From NCBI GenBank assembly GCA_963210315.1, contig OY723267.1:868001-932000 (forward strand): 64,000 nt of DNA, given 5' to 3'. A program made the position numbers and the translations under genes. This DNA is from Rhynchopus euleeides (taxonomy: Eukaryota > Euglenozoa > Diplonemea > Diplonemida > Diplonemidae). Below the pieces are notes generated by a model. The model saw nothing but the letters and a program-made list of their open reading frames with translations. It was not told the origin of the DNA and searched no databases. Shown piece by piece: positions 43,493 to 54,279 of this stretch (within the stretch, counting starts at the first letter, position 1; each line of letters starts with the position of its first letter).

Positions 43493-43811
43493 ATAAGAAG
43501 GGGGGGGGGGGTGTGGGAAGGCGTGCGGGGGAAGAAGGGCAAAAGGTGGGGGGGGGGGGGGGGTGCGGGAAGGCAGCAACGTCGAATTCTGGGTGAACGG
43601 GGTGGTGGGGGCAAATCAACTGTGTGTGTACTGTGACCGAGTCTGACCGAGTTTCGGCCCCAACCCCAAAATCCAAGCTAAGCCCCTGAGGATGGCGGAA
43701 CGCAAAAAAAAACACTGCGCTCGAGTCGGGGGGGGGGGGGGTGGGGTGGGGCGAGAGGTGGTGATCGATGGCTGGAGGGATGGGGGCTACCTGCCCCCCC
43801 CCCCCCTAGGG

Positions 43812-44231
43812 CAGTGGTGGCTGCGTACGCGTACGCAGCGTGATTTTCAAAAAGTGCGTACGGCGTACGCGTACGCGTACGGCAGTCTATGGAGCACAGG
43901 AGACGGCCATGTCCGCACACCAAATCCGACAGTCGAACTCAGGTGTACCAGGGGCAGCCTTCGAGCCTTCCAGTCGGAAGTGGTACCTTTTGCAGTATGC
44001 TTGCGGGTGTACTTGCAGGTGTTGCGAGTTATTCGCCACGTGCGCGGCAAGGAACCATCTGTGAAAGGCAAGAGCAAAGGCCAGGGCCCAGCCACCCGCT
44101 GGGTGGCCTACTGTGTGCTGAGAGACCTGGAATACCAGCCGTACGCAAAATCTGCGTACGCGTACGCAGCGCGATTTTCAGAAAGTGCGTACGGCGTACG
44201 CGTACCGTACGGCCGTACGCTGCCACCACTG
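43812..44231. mobile_element. 420-bp hAT-type MITE
   Basis: It starts CAGTGGTGGCTGCGTACG and ends ...CGTACGCTGCCACCACTG. It is flanked by CCCTAGGG on both sides (43804-43811, 44232-44239), consistent with an 8-bp duplication although that octamer is itself palindromic. Subterminal (GCGTACGCGTACG) arrays occur at both ends with a shared GATTTTCA(A/G)AAAGTGCGTACGG segment in direct orientation. It lies 115 bp from the autonomous hAT but has different TIRs. Confidence 0.8.
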
Positions 44232-44406
44232 CCCTAGGGGGGGGTATATGTGCGTGAGAAACCCGAATTTTTGACATATGCGAAAACGGCACCTAAGTCG
44301 ACATCCAACCATACAAAGTGGTCCAAAACACCCCAGAAACACCTACAGGGCACTTTGGTGACCCCCAGTGCCCTCTGGGGGCCACTCATCTGCCATGCTC
44401 ATTTTC

Positions 44407-45207
44407 CTGCCTAGGTTTGGTACCTGGCCTAGGTACCAGGCATAGCCACCCACACTGATACAACATATTGTACGGAATATGGTTGGCTCTTCGGTCAAAC
44501 CAGGTCCCATTTGATATCCCATGCACATGCGGGGGTATCCCGCGTGACCTGGTGATGATATCCTGCGGATTCTGACCCCCATATCCCGCAGAGATGGCCC
44601 TGTCTCCCGGGGGGCATAGGGCGGATGGCAGGGATATCCCATTTTCATATATCCCGCTGGGTATCCCACATGTCCTGGTTGCATGCCTGTCCTGACAATA
44701 CTCCCGCAAGCAATCAGATGTTGCAAAGACATGGGCTCAGAGACGCTGTGGACGGCGACACCAATAGTCAGAGATGTGCTTCCTGCCTCGAATGGAGCCT
44801 GGCCTAGGCAACTGGTGCAGTTGTGACACCAACAGAAAGAGCCACAGAGAAAGAGAGGGTGCTAGGTTGGTGCTGACGGAGTCTGAACTAGAAGAGGGCA
44901 GAGATGTGTGTCTCGTCAGCGGACTCTCGGACTAAGTGGGATGACGCATGTGAGCGTCGTTTTGCCCAGAATAAAGGCTAATTGACGTACAAACAGGCCC
45001 ACAGGAGATGGGCTGCAAGTTTGGGGGTCAAAAATATCGTTTCTCGGAAGAGAACGGGTCTGGTGGACCCTGCCCTCGATCCAGAATGCACCCCCCCACA
45101 CCCCTCGGCATTGCCAGACACCAAAAACCCTGAAAATAGATGTCCACTGTTCGCAAAAATCTGAACACCTCTCCCACAGGGATGGCCCAGGTACCAAACC
45201 TAGGCAG
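44407..45207. mobile_element. 801-bp inverted-repeat element
   Basis: CTGCCTAGGTTTGGTACCTGG (44407-44427) is repeated exactly inverted at 45187-45207; the match extends loosely outward (TTTTC / GAAAA). The interior has several 'gggatatccc'-like palindromes (44500-44670). No coding frame or clear target duplication was found. Confidence 0.55.
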
Positions 45208-45731
45208 AAAATTTTGACGTCGCAAAAAAGCCTCTGGAGGTGCCATGAGGGGGTCTGGTGTGTCGGATAGGGGGTAATATCGGTGTTCTGGGGTGGTTGG
45301 TGGGGGTTTTGACGGCCGGTACGTCAAAAGAAGTCGATGTTCAAAAATGTGGTGTTTCTCACGCTTTTTAAAGGGCAGATACCCCCCCTTAGCCCCCCCC
45401 CCCCCCACACCCCCTCTCTCACTCTCTCTCTACCCCCACCACCACCATTTCTTTAGCGAGAAGGGCCTGCAGGCAGAGTTGCCCGGCAGAAGACCTTCTG
45501 CACCAGAGGGGGGGGTAGTGAAATCGAATTTGAACAGAGTTGAGCACAAGAATGATCACCCTTCACTCGTTCCACCAGAGGGGGGTGGGGAGAGGTGGGT
45601 ATGTGATGGGTATAGCGAAGTAGAAGAAAAGAAAATCACAGAGTATTGATCCTCCCTCCACTTGTTATGCAGGATGTGCACGCACCTGGCGGGGTGGAGG
45701 GAAAGGGGGGGGGGGGGGTCGGGTAGACATG

Positions 45732-45859
45732 CACGGTGGACTCCCACACGTCAGGGTGCACCTTTTTGGGATATCGGAATATCGGGGGTCTGGCGAGGTC
45801 CGACCCCCGCTCGCGGGGGTCTCCCAGACCCCCGCTCCAGGGGGTGGGAGTCCACCGTG
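45732..45859. mobile_element. 128-bp inverted-repeat MITE
   Basis: Perfect 16-bp TIRs CACGGTGGACTCCCAC (45732-45747) and complement (45844-45859). The interior includes GC-rich 'gggggtct' inverted blocks. Flanking TG dinucleotides on both sides could be a 2-bp duplication. The first 8 bp (CACGGTGG) match the termini of the 30620-31657 element. Confidence 0.55.
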
Positions 45860-47204
45860 TGGATGTATGTTAGCTGCTGCTTCTGGGGGGGGGTAGTGGG
45901 CAGAGAGGGGCTGGGGGCTGGTATTTTTTGACATTGGATTTTCTGCTGTGTTGCCGCACTGTAATTCACGAGCTGTGTGGCAGCGTCGCAAAAAATATAA
46001 CGAAGGGGCCGACCCTTTTTGTTGAATTTGCGAGCTGGTTTCTTTCCCAAATCACTCCACGCCACTTTCTTGAAATGAATTCAATGAATCGATGCTGGCA
46101 ATCAAGAGCGTGCAGAGAGGAAAGGGTGGACAAAACAAAAAAGATCTGGCAATCGAGGGATGGTATGCCATGGGCTGGGGTATTTATATGTATCCCCTTC
46201 TGTCCGATTTGCGACGTCCTGAGAGGGGGGGGTGACGCTGATTTTTTGCATTTGTTCCCATTTTTTTAAACGCAGGCGCGGCTCTCCACTCCTCGCGAGG
46301 ATTAGCCCATCACGCCACAACGCAAACAGGGCAGCACAGAGGCCTCGAAAGTGCCCCCCCCCCCCCCATTTTGCGAGTCTCTGAGTTGGGACGGCGACCC
46401 CTGCCACAGGCACAACACTGCTTTCGGGCAGAGCCATCCTCACACCGAATAAAGCTCACAAAAGGAAGATCTCTTCCTCGCTCACGCTGCCCTCCTTTCG
46501 AACCTTAGGTACGACCATGTTACGCCACCTCCACCAGGCATAAACTCCGTTTGTGATATTTTTTGGCTTGCTTTTGAATTGTTGCTGGGTGGTTGGGGTG
46601 AGGGGGTGTGTGGGTGATAGTCTGATGCAGTGCAGTGCCACAGCTCAACAACAGGCCAAGCCAAAAAAGCTGATACTTGATTTGATTTGCTTTGATTTGA
46701 TTGTGATGAGGGTACTTCCCCCCCCCCCCCCGCACCCCCCCTCCCATTCTCTCTCCACGCTACTCTGCCATATTTGCCTTGGGAAGAGAGGTGCCGCACT
46801 GGCAAACAGCTTTGACACACACAATGAAGGCCTTCCGAAGACAAGGAAGAGACACGGGTTGAATGGGGAGAGGGGGGGGGGGGAACATATGACATTATGT
46901 ACAGAAAAACTAAGGTACAGATATCCCATAACTCAGGGGGGGGGGGGGGGGGGGGTAGGGCCCCGGATGTACGGGAAAAAATTGTAATAAAAATTTTTCC
47001 GACCCCAAACAAGGGTTATTGGCACCTAAAATGGGTGTACCCACCTCAAAAATATGTCTGTGGACCCAATGAAACCGGTTTTTCACACTTAGGTGCCCAT
47101 TTTCGGTCAGAATTTTCGAAAAATCGGTGAAAAAAGGGGATTTTGCTCATTTTGGGCAAAATCCCGATTTTCATGAAAAAATGACAAAATCGGGGCAACT
47201 AGAC
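45860..47204. other. no gene seen
   Basis: Homopolymer-rich spacer (C run near 46353-46365, 46719-46731; G runs near 46872-46882 and 46937-46954). From about 46960 it shares sequence with the 48.4-48.65 kb repeat into which the next element inserted. Confidence 0.45.
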
Positions 47205-48205
47205 TGGTGCCCCTGACGACCCCATATTGCGTAGTTTGTGCGTAGTGAAAAGGGGGGGGGGGGTCTCATTTTTTGATTTACTCAGCCATTCTCTGTCTCT
47301 ATGCCGGGACCCCAAACTCAAGGAGTTCTTGCTGTTCCGGGGTCAGTGAGGGTGCAGGCGCTTCAGGTGCTGCAGGTGCTGCAGGTTCTTCAGGTGCTGC
47401 AGCGCTGGCAGCCTTCGGTGCGGGTTTCGACGCAGTCTTTGCAGGTCTCTTTGGGGGTGCCCTTTGGCGCGGTGCCTGCTTCAGCTCGTCGGGTGGAAGC
47501 ATCAACGCATCATTAAGCGGTGCCTGCTTCAGCTCCTCCGGGTGGAAGCGTCAACGCATCATTAAGGAAGAAGGAAGCACAGTTGCTACGCTTTTTTGCA
47601 GCTGCAGGAAACGACACCATACCCAACAACAATCCCCAGACCGTCGAGGGAGAGTGGGCGCCTGGATCCCGTGACACAGATCTCTAGTGCCGTTGTGATC
47701 CCCTCGGATAACGTCTCCTGGACGTTGCCAGCGGAGGTTGCCTGTGTGGCGGTGACCTCCGTATACCCCGCGGGATCCAGTGCCAGTAGCGCCTTCTTCA
47801 GCTTTTCGTCGACCCCTCGGCCGACGCTCTCCTTGATGTCAAGGGCCACCTTCAGGGTGGCACCTCGCAGCGCCCTGAAGGCTGTGATCGTATCATCATT
47901 CACAATCTCGAGGGTGTTCTACGCGGCTCCTGGAACTCACTTCCTTCTCAGGTGTTTCTGGGCATGGGGCAACCTTGCCCAGGTGTTTCTGGAGTCCCGC
48001 CCCACATGTCGTGCGTTCTTTCGTACGGTGTATAGTGAGTTCTGGCAATAATTTTTTGCTCGGTCAGCGCAGTGCCTCCAGTCCTGTCTCAGTAGCCACA
48101 CAGAAAGGGGGACCAAAAAAAACTGGGGGGGGACCAAAAAGCGAGACCCCCCCCCCAGATTGCGTAGTTTGTGCGTAGTGAAAAAGGGGTAAATCAGGGG
48201 CACCA
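47205..48205 (-). mobile_element. orphan-ORF TIR element, decayed copy
   Basis: 1001 bp bounded by TGGTGCCCCTGA and its complement TCAGGGGCACCA, with a 5-bp duplication TAGAC (47200-47204, 48206-48210). A related sequence at 48577-48581 keeps the single TAGAC, in effect an empty site. Inward of the TIR lies a 30-bp block (containing GCGTAGTTTGTGCGTAGTG) present at BOTH ends in the same orientation. A second inverted block (GTCTC...TTTTTGG) follows. It shares this layout with 62698-63982. The protein gene inside is broken. Confidence 0.85.
47299..47903 (-). pseudogene. decayed copy of the orphan element protein
   Basis: Two pieces match the intact protein at 62870-63895. 47903-47586 covers the middle (DTITAFRALRGATLKVALDIKES-type sequence to SCSCKKA). 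47505-47299 covers the Ala/Pro tail ending LTPEQQELLEFG. Compared with the intact copy, about 290 bp of N-terminal coding sequence is deleted at a short AG-containing homology, upstream of 47903. The zinc-finger-like region is replaced by a stop-containing partial duplication (about 47495-47590). Confidence 0.85.
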
Positions 48206-49237
48206 TAGACCCCATTTCGGGTGTTTTTCGGGTGAAAAACGTACCCTAGGCATCCCTGGGGTACATTGTATATCATCCCGGGCCTCTACGACCAGTAGAG
48301 GTGCGTTAAAATGCGTATTTTTACCCAAAAAAAGGACCCTGCAACCACCCTGCAAGCACCCTGCAACCAGGTTGTAGGCACCCTACAACCCTATAACCAC
48401 CCAGAAACCACTGGGTATGCCCTAAAATGGGGTGTATGGGCCTGTCGGAACAGGTTTTCTACACCGAATTGCCCAAATTCAGTCCGATATTTTGAAAAAA
48501 CTGTGAAAAATGGGGGATTCGCCCGTGTAGGGTAACAGCCCCAATTTTTCTGAAAAAATATCAAAAATTGGGCAACTAGACCCCATTTTGGGTGGTTTTC
48601 GGCTGAGAAACGTACCCTAGGCATCCCTGGGGCACATTGTGTACCTTTCGATTTTCATGAATTTTTCGGAATTTCGTGGGGACCGGTACCCCATTTGAGG
48701 GCCAAAAATCTCATTTCCGAGGCCTGGGAATGGTCGCAGTGGCCTCAGATGTCCAAAAACGTTCAATTGACCTCTCCTCGAAAAAAAATTCGAAAGGTCC
48801 CCCCAGGCGTGTATCTATTTCACGGAATGAAAATAGGAATTTGGGGAAAAAATATTTTTTTGCACTATTTTTTTTGCACTTTTTTCCTTTGGATTTTATT
48901 GTGACCCTACTTGGTATTGGCAGAATTTTTTTATGTTCCCGGTCTTGGATGTGCTCAAACATTCAAAAGAACACATTTTCCGTGGCCAAAAATTTTTTTG
49001 CACCCGGAGGTGGGGATGGGGGTGGTGGTCACTACTTTTTTGCACCATTTTCCTTTGGGTTTTATTGTGACCCTACTTGGCATTGGCAGAATTCTTTTAT
49101 GTTCCCGGTCTTGGATGTGCTCAAACAGTCAAAAGAACACATTTTCCGGGTGCAAAAAAATGTTGCACCTGGGGCGTGGAGAGGGGGGTCGGAGGGCGGT
49201 GGTGTGAGAGGCTTGCTCTCGAGCTCAAACCAACAGA
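48206..49237. repeat. block of diverged direct duplications
   Basis: Three duplicated segments are visible. 48206-48275 matches 48577-48650 (both contain 'cgtaccctaggcatccctgggg'). 48873-49004 matches 49034-49170 (both contain 'gtgaccctacttgg' and 'cttggatgtgctcaaac'). 48677-48808 matches 50322-50450 ('atttccgaggcc' ... 'aaaaacgttcaat'). No coding role is apparent; it looks like old repeat DNA serving as transposon target. Confidence 0.65.
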
Positions 49238-49290
49238 TGTTCACTACCGTGGCCTCCGGCGGCTGGGGGGCTCCGCCCCCCAGACCCCCC
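49238..49290 (-). repeat. GC-hairpin repeat outside the MITE
   Basis: A copy of the CTGGGGGGC-GGA-GCCCCCCAG hairpin with its conserved tail, in ordinary spacer DNA. Confidence 0.7.
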
Positions 49291-49396
49291 TGTGGCGTGT
49301 CTTTGCGCGACAATTTATCGTCCCCCCATGCGACATGTGCTATCTGTCAGTTGTGTTGTACTTGAGCGTATGCGACTATGGAGCCAGGCCAACAGA

Positions 49397-49453
49397 CGTT
49401 CGCTACCGTGGCCTCCGGCGGCTGGGGGGCTCCGCCCCCCACACCCCCCTGTG
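49397..49453 (-). repeat. GC-hairpin repeat outside the MITE
   Basis: A second free-standing copy, about 155 bp from the previous one. The flanks of both copies share AACAGA(T/C)GTTC before and 'CCCCCTGTGGC' after. Confidence 0.7.
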
Positions 49454-50473
49454 GCATGTGCCTGGTCTTGGAGCCAAGCCCTTGCGCGTACGGGGCTGCG
49501 GCATGTCGGTTCCAGCACCCTCGCGGGAGGCTGGGCCCGAGCACTGATCTCTAAGAGATGAACCACCTTGCGAATGCGATCGGGTTTGCGGGCTTGCGGC
49601 CATGACATCTCGAAAGGGTCGTCGTGGGCCCGTGATCATGTTTCGGGTTCGACTTGGTGGGCATCCGTGGCGATTCGCGGAACCACGTGTATGTGTGCGA
49701 GGAAGCAAAGAGATAACACACCAGGAGCCACGCAGCACCAGGTCGACCTGGATCTGATCGAGCTCAGGGGGAAGGAAGCACAGTCACCAAAGTGATATCA
49801 CCGCCGGCCTCAACCACCAAACTGCAACCGCAGAAGTTCCGCTATTCTCACAAGGGAAGGCGCCCTGGGATGTAGCAGTGATTTGTGTGCAGCGCCATCA
49901 AGTGACACTGACCGCCTTGAACAGAGAGGTAGTGTACAGATGGCGATCAGTGAGAGGGCGTGCTGTGTCCTTCCACTTCCCCATCTACCTCCATTCGTTC
50001 ACCGTTGTTGATAGCGATTTTTTCGCCATTTTTTCGAATCGTATGCATCGGTCAGGCCGAGTGAATCAAAATAGCGCAAAAATCACACCAAAATCTGTGT
50101 CTGAGGCACAGAAATCGTGCAAAAAAGCACCCAAAAAAAGTGCAAAAAAACCAAAATAGGATTTCGAAAATCGGCCAAAATACCCCCAAAATAGAGCCAC
50201 ACCTGGGTCCCCCCTACTGGCACCCCGGATTAGGACATGTCTCTGGGGGTGTCCGGGGGCATTTTTGGCCCATTTTTGGCTGGGGAAAATGGGCCATTTT
50301 TCACGATTTTTTCGGTTTTTTGTCCGGACCGGCACCGCATTTGAGGGGCAAAAATCTGATTTCCGAGGCCCGGGAATGGTCGCAGTGGCTTCATTTGGCC
50401 AAAAACGTTCAATTTACCCTTCTCCAAAAAAAAATTCGAAAGGGCCCCCCTACAAATCGCCGGTCTTAGGAGC
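49454..50473. other. no gene seen
   Basis: Contains the 50322-50450 duplicate noted under 48206-49237. Other frames lack motifs. Confidence 0.4.
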
Positions 50474-50532
50474 AAATACTACGAGAAACACTTGGCCTCT
50501 ATGCTGTGAGTGTTGCATTGGACGCTTCCACC
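50474..50532. repeat. 59-bp direct repeat, left copy
   Basis: Identical or nearly so to 50831-50889. Together they bracket 298 bp that includes a duplicated 251-bp sequence. Confidence 0.8.
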
Positions 50533-50582
50533 TGTTGAACGGGCTCCACCTCTTGCACTTTGAAACCCCCCCCCCCCATATT

Positions 50583-50833
50583 TTTTTTGATTTGACAACT
50601 CCGGTTTGGTGTACCTCGATGAGCTTACCTTACCTTGTCGTCGGACACAACATATCATCGTTGTCCCAAACCCCGTAACCCACGTGAAGTGGATCATCTG
50701 AAGTGCAGAATGAGGTGGAGCAGGTGGAGCACGAAACATAAGTAAACCATAGCAAGAGAGGCCAGCAGCAGTCCCGAGTCCATCGCGTTCCTCGTAGCAT
50801 TTCCCGTACCACACAGGTGTGTTATGTGCAAAA
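50583..50833 (-). repeat. 251-bp interspersed repeat, copy 1 (possible retroposed sequence)
   Basis: Nearly identical to 54913-55163. Read on the minus strand it ends in ...GTTGTCAAATCAAAAAAAA, an A-rich tail suggesting a SINE or a retroposed transcript. The flanks of the two copies differ outside this block. A 60-codon frame is preserved in both, but no tRNA-type promoter boxes are convincing. Confidence 0.6.
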
Positions 50834-50889
50834 TACTACGAGAAACACTTGGCCTCTATGCTGTGAGTGTTGCATTGGACGCTTCCACC
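50831..50889. repeat. 59-bp direct repeat, right copy
   Basis: Partner of 50474-50532. Confidence 0.8.
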
Positions 50890-53040
50890 CAGGACCCTTA
50901 GGACCCAAGGACTTAGGGACGCCGCGCGAACGGTCTACTATTGAAGTGATCAGGCTCCGTCGCCCATCGTATGCATCCCTCCGATGGTAATGTACCGCTT
51001 TCTACGTTGTCACGAGCACCTTGTACGGAAAACGATCGAACCTCACTCGCTGAGGGGATCCGCCTGCCTCGGCCGTGTGCCGCCGTCGTGTGGTCAGCCT
51101 CGTGATTCTTGGTGTGCCCTATCGACAACATGCCTGTCTCTCCAGTTGCCGCACCCGGCGAGAGAGTTGATGCGTCTCAACCCGGCGAAACTAAGGGGGC
51201 AAAGGTTGCACACAGCCCCGCCTGTGCTGCAACCACCCGCTCTTGGCTGACCCCCGACGTCTGGTGCGTTTCCCACTCCGGGTATTTGAATCCTCACCCT
51301 GTACCTCTTCGGGATCCTCCATCCCCTGGGGAACCCTTCCCCTCGAGGCTTCTTCACGTCTCCGACATATTGGTGTGTGCCCACATGACCCTTCTTCCTG
51401 ACATCCTCGATGTCGTTTTGCACCCCGGGCGATGCACTGAGACGGCCGTATCCAGGTAGTCAGTGGCCATGCCCAGCCCCTCAGCGTGACAGTCCTCTGG
51501 TGCGCTCCCAGCACCACCACCGCGACGCTCGTGCATATTCAGCCACCATGACCCGGCAGCTCTCGCCTGGGGACAGGGCTCGGCGGATCGAGAAATCACA
51601 GTCTGAAACTCGCCTCCCAGCTCCTCCGCAGCAGTCTACTGTCCGGCCGTCTTAAACTCTCGCCCTTCGGGAGCCCGGCCAACACCCGGTGCTTTCCGGC
51701 GTGATCTCGATCGCTCTGTGGCTCTCTGTGTCCTCTCCGGTCTTCGCTGGCTGCGAGCGAGTTGCGGGGTGAAGCCCAACGCGCCTCTTCATGGCGCACT
51801 GGAGACGCTGCATGGAGTGCCCAGGGGTAGGTGTGAGAGGTGCCGGCCCTTCTGGGTGAAAGAGGGCGATCGCGCGCACTGTCGTCTCCTGAACTCCGCT
51901 CGAGCGGTGGACAACACGTTCCTGCGGCCCCCTTCCCACTGGGCTGATCCCCACTGTACCTGCCCCATCGCCCGCCTCGTAGACAGCGCATCAAACGGAG
52001 GCCCTGTGGCCCCACGTGGCGTCGATTCAGTGGTAACGCCCGGACTCAGTGTGGAGGGCGTATTTCCCGGTGCGTGAGGAAATTCGAGGCCCTGGAGGTG
52101 TGGGCATGCCAGAAGGATTCTCGGAGTCGCCTTCTTAATGAGAGAGGTGAGTCCCCGCGGACCGGAGCTTGTCGCACGCTGCAGTCGCTGTTCGGGCTTG
52201 TCGAGTAGGCTGCTGGGTACTCGGGAAGACTGGCTGACTGCCCCCCAACCTTGTGGAATGATCTCGGCCCGCTGCCATGGCTGCGGTTTCGGTGGACCCC
52301 CTCAGCGGCGGCACCGCTGACACAGGCGATGCGGACGCGTCTCTCAGTCGCTGCTTCTTTTGCTCCCCGAGCAGTGCAGCTTGGGAGAGCGTCTCGGCTG
52401 TGTTGGATACCTGATCTCTGTGTATGTCCCACGGCACCTCGCAGGTGTCCAGTCAGCAGCTCCCCTTCCCTGCATGGAACTGTGAGGTCGTACGTCTCAA
52501 CACCGGGCCCCAGACGCCCGGAACTCCCCCTGACCCCTGTGAATAATGCAGGCTTGAATGTGTGTCCCCCGGCAGGGAGACTATGCTTCGACGGAGTATG
52601 CCCCGCTTGGGGCGTGTGCGGGCATCCGCTTGACGCCGGGGTGCGCGTAGTCGGCATTCGCGCAGATAAGCTGGGCACGACAGACGTGCCGGCTTCTCGG
52701 GGGCGTGTCCGGGGGCGTTGCATTGGTACACGAAAACTGTCGCCCTCGGAAAGCTCACGTCGCGTCACCGTGCTCGAGCTGGATCTGGCAGGCTGTGTGT
52801 GACAGGCCACCCTTCCGCCTTCAGGTGCCGTCGCTCGGGCAAAAAAGGTGTATTTCTCAATCAAGAGAGTATGCCCCTCACGATTGTGGCACGATTGTGT
52901 CTCCCCGGGTCAGGCTCGGTATTCCAGTCGAAAGCGTAAATGCCCCTCGGCACTGTGCTGGGCGGGGTTGTGTCTCGGTCAGGAGAGGAGGTGCCCCTCA
53001 GGCAAAATCCTGCGTCTCGCGGTCGGGAGTGAGTGCCCCT
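50890..53040. other. no recognised gene; moderately GC-rich spacer
   Basis: Open frames up to 272 codons exist on both strands but lack motifs, overlap each other and have balanced six-frame openness, as expected for GC-rich non-coding DNA. No rRNA or tRNA core was recognised. Confidence 0.4.
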
Positions 53041-53049
53041 CGGCAGGAA

Positions 53050-53760
53050 TGTGTCTCGGCCAGGTGTCCCTCAGGCAGGGAATGTAATGTCTCGGCCCGG
53101 TGTCCCTCGGGCATGAATGTGCATCTTGGCCAGGTGCCCCTCAGGCAGGGTGCCCCGTAGGCGGAAGTGTATGTCGCGGCCAGATGCCCCTCAGGCAGGG
53201 TGCCCCGTAGGCGGAAATGTATGTCTTGACCAGGTGCCCCTCGGGCAGGGTGCCTCGTAGGCGGAAGTGTATGTCTTGGCCAGGTGCCCCTCGGGCAGGG
53301 TGCCTCGTAGGCGGAAGTGTCTGTCTTGGCCAGGTGCCCCTCGGGCAGGGTGCCTCGTAGGCAGAGGTGTCTGTCTTGGCCAGGTGCCCCTCGGGCAGGG
53401 TGCCCCGTAGGCGGAAGTGTGTGTCTTGACCAGGTGCCCCTCGGGCAGGGTGCCTCGTAGGCGGAAGTGTCTGTCTTGGCCAGGTGCCCCTCGGGCAGGG
53501 TGCCTCGTAGGCAGAGGTGTCTGTCTTGGCCAGGTGCCCCTCGGGCAGGGTGCCCCGTAGGCGGAAGTGTGTGTCTTGACCAGGTGCCCCTCGGGCAGGG
53601 TGCCTCGTAGGCGGAAATGTATGTCTTGGCCAGGTGCTCCTCAGGCAGGGTGCCCCGCAAGCGTAAGCTGTAGGTACGTCGTGGCCAGGTGCCCCTCAGG
53701 CAGGTAATGTCTCGGCGAGATGCCCCTCGGGCAGGAAAAATGCGTCTCGGCTAGGTGCCT
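53050..53760. repeat. 60-bp minisatellite, about 10 units
   Basis: Tandem units, each containing CAGGTGCCCCTCGGGCAGGG then TGCCTCGTAGGCGGAAGTGT and CTGTCTTGGC. The unit length is a multiple of three, so a 220-codon minus-strand frame with a 20-residue period (GTLPEGHLAKT... / APCPRGTW...) stays open. I treat that as a by-product. Confidence 0.85.
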
Positions 53761-54250
53761 CTCAGGCAGAAGTGGGTGTCTCGGTCCGATGCTCCTCGGC
53801 AAGATCGTGTCTCGGTCAGGAAAGTAGGAGTTGGATATCACTGACGTCACTTTGCTGCATCAGTATCGACCCATTTATCAGCACCCGACTGTTGCTCTTG
53901 GTCCCGCCTTTGTCAGCGCCTCTGTGACGGAACCTCCAGCTGAAGTATGCGTTTGGAAACCTTGAGCGCGATCAAGCGTGAAGCAGGTTTTCGGCGAGGC
54001 GCGGTGATAGTCTCGATGGCTGATGGGAATGTCCTCAATCCGCTGCGGCCACGGGCGCAGCGCTGTCCCGCTGTCACGTTCATAAGCGGCGGAGGACCAC
54101 CTTGAACACCACGGCGTCATCATCCCCATCTTTTTGCGCCCCTCCTTCGTGCTGATCCCCCCGTGCACCTCGCCGTCATTTATTAGAACCAGTGCGTGGG
54201 GGTGTTGTTGTCCTCAACCGCGGCTTCAGCCCTCTTGAGACCTGACACGA
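53761..54250. other. spacer between the two minisatellite arrays
   Basis: Edges contain degenerate 'tgcccctc' units; the centre (53850-54240) is unique with no recognised gene. Confidence 0.45.
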
Positions 54251-54279
54251 GCATGGTGTGAGGGTCGTCTTCTCGGTCG

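Larger units (their letters stand above)
40124..43688 (+). mobile_element. autonomous hAT transposon, apparently intact
   Basis: 3565 bp with 16-bp TIRs: CAGAGGCTTAGCTTGG on the left (40124-40139) and CAGGGGCTTAGCTTGG read inward from the right (43673-43688), one mismatch. It is flanked by a perfect 8-bp duplication AGGATGGC (40116-40123, 43689-43696). The CAG(A/G)G terminus and 8-bp duplication define hAT. Subterminal CTGACCGAGT motifs occur at both ends: a 20-bp palindrome at 40148-40167, another copy at 40189-40198, and one at 43643-43652. These are likely transposase-binding repeats. It encodes a single uninterrupted transposase. Confidence 0.95.

Noticed and set aside
50890..52900. A possible structured RNA (rRNA-like) region.
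   Set aside because: No conserved rRNA core segments could be recognised and frames are open at random on both strands.
53000..53660. A 220-codon minus-strand frame with 20-residue repeats.
   Set aside because: Produced by a 60-bp minisatellite; composition and lack of any start or flanking exon argue against a gene.
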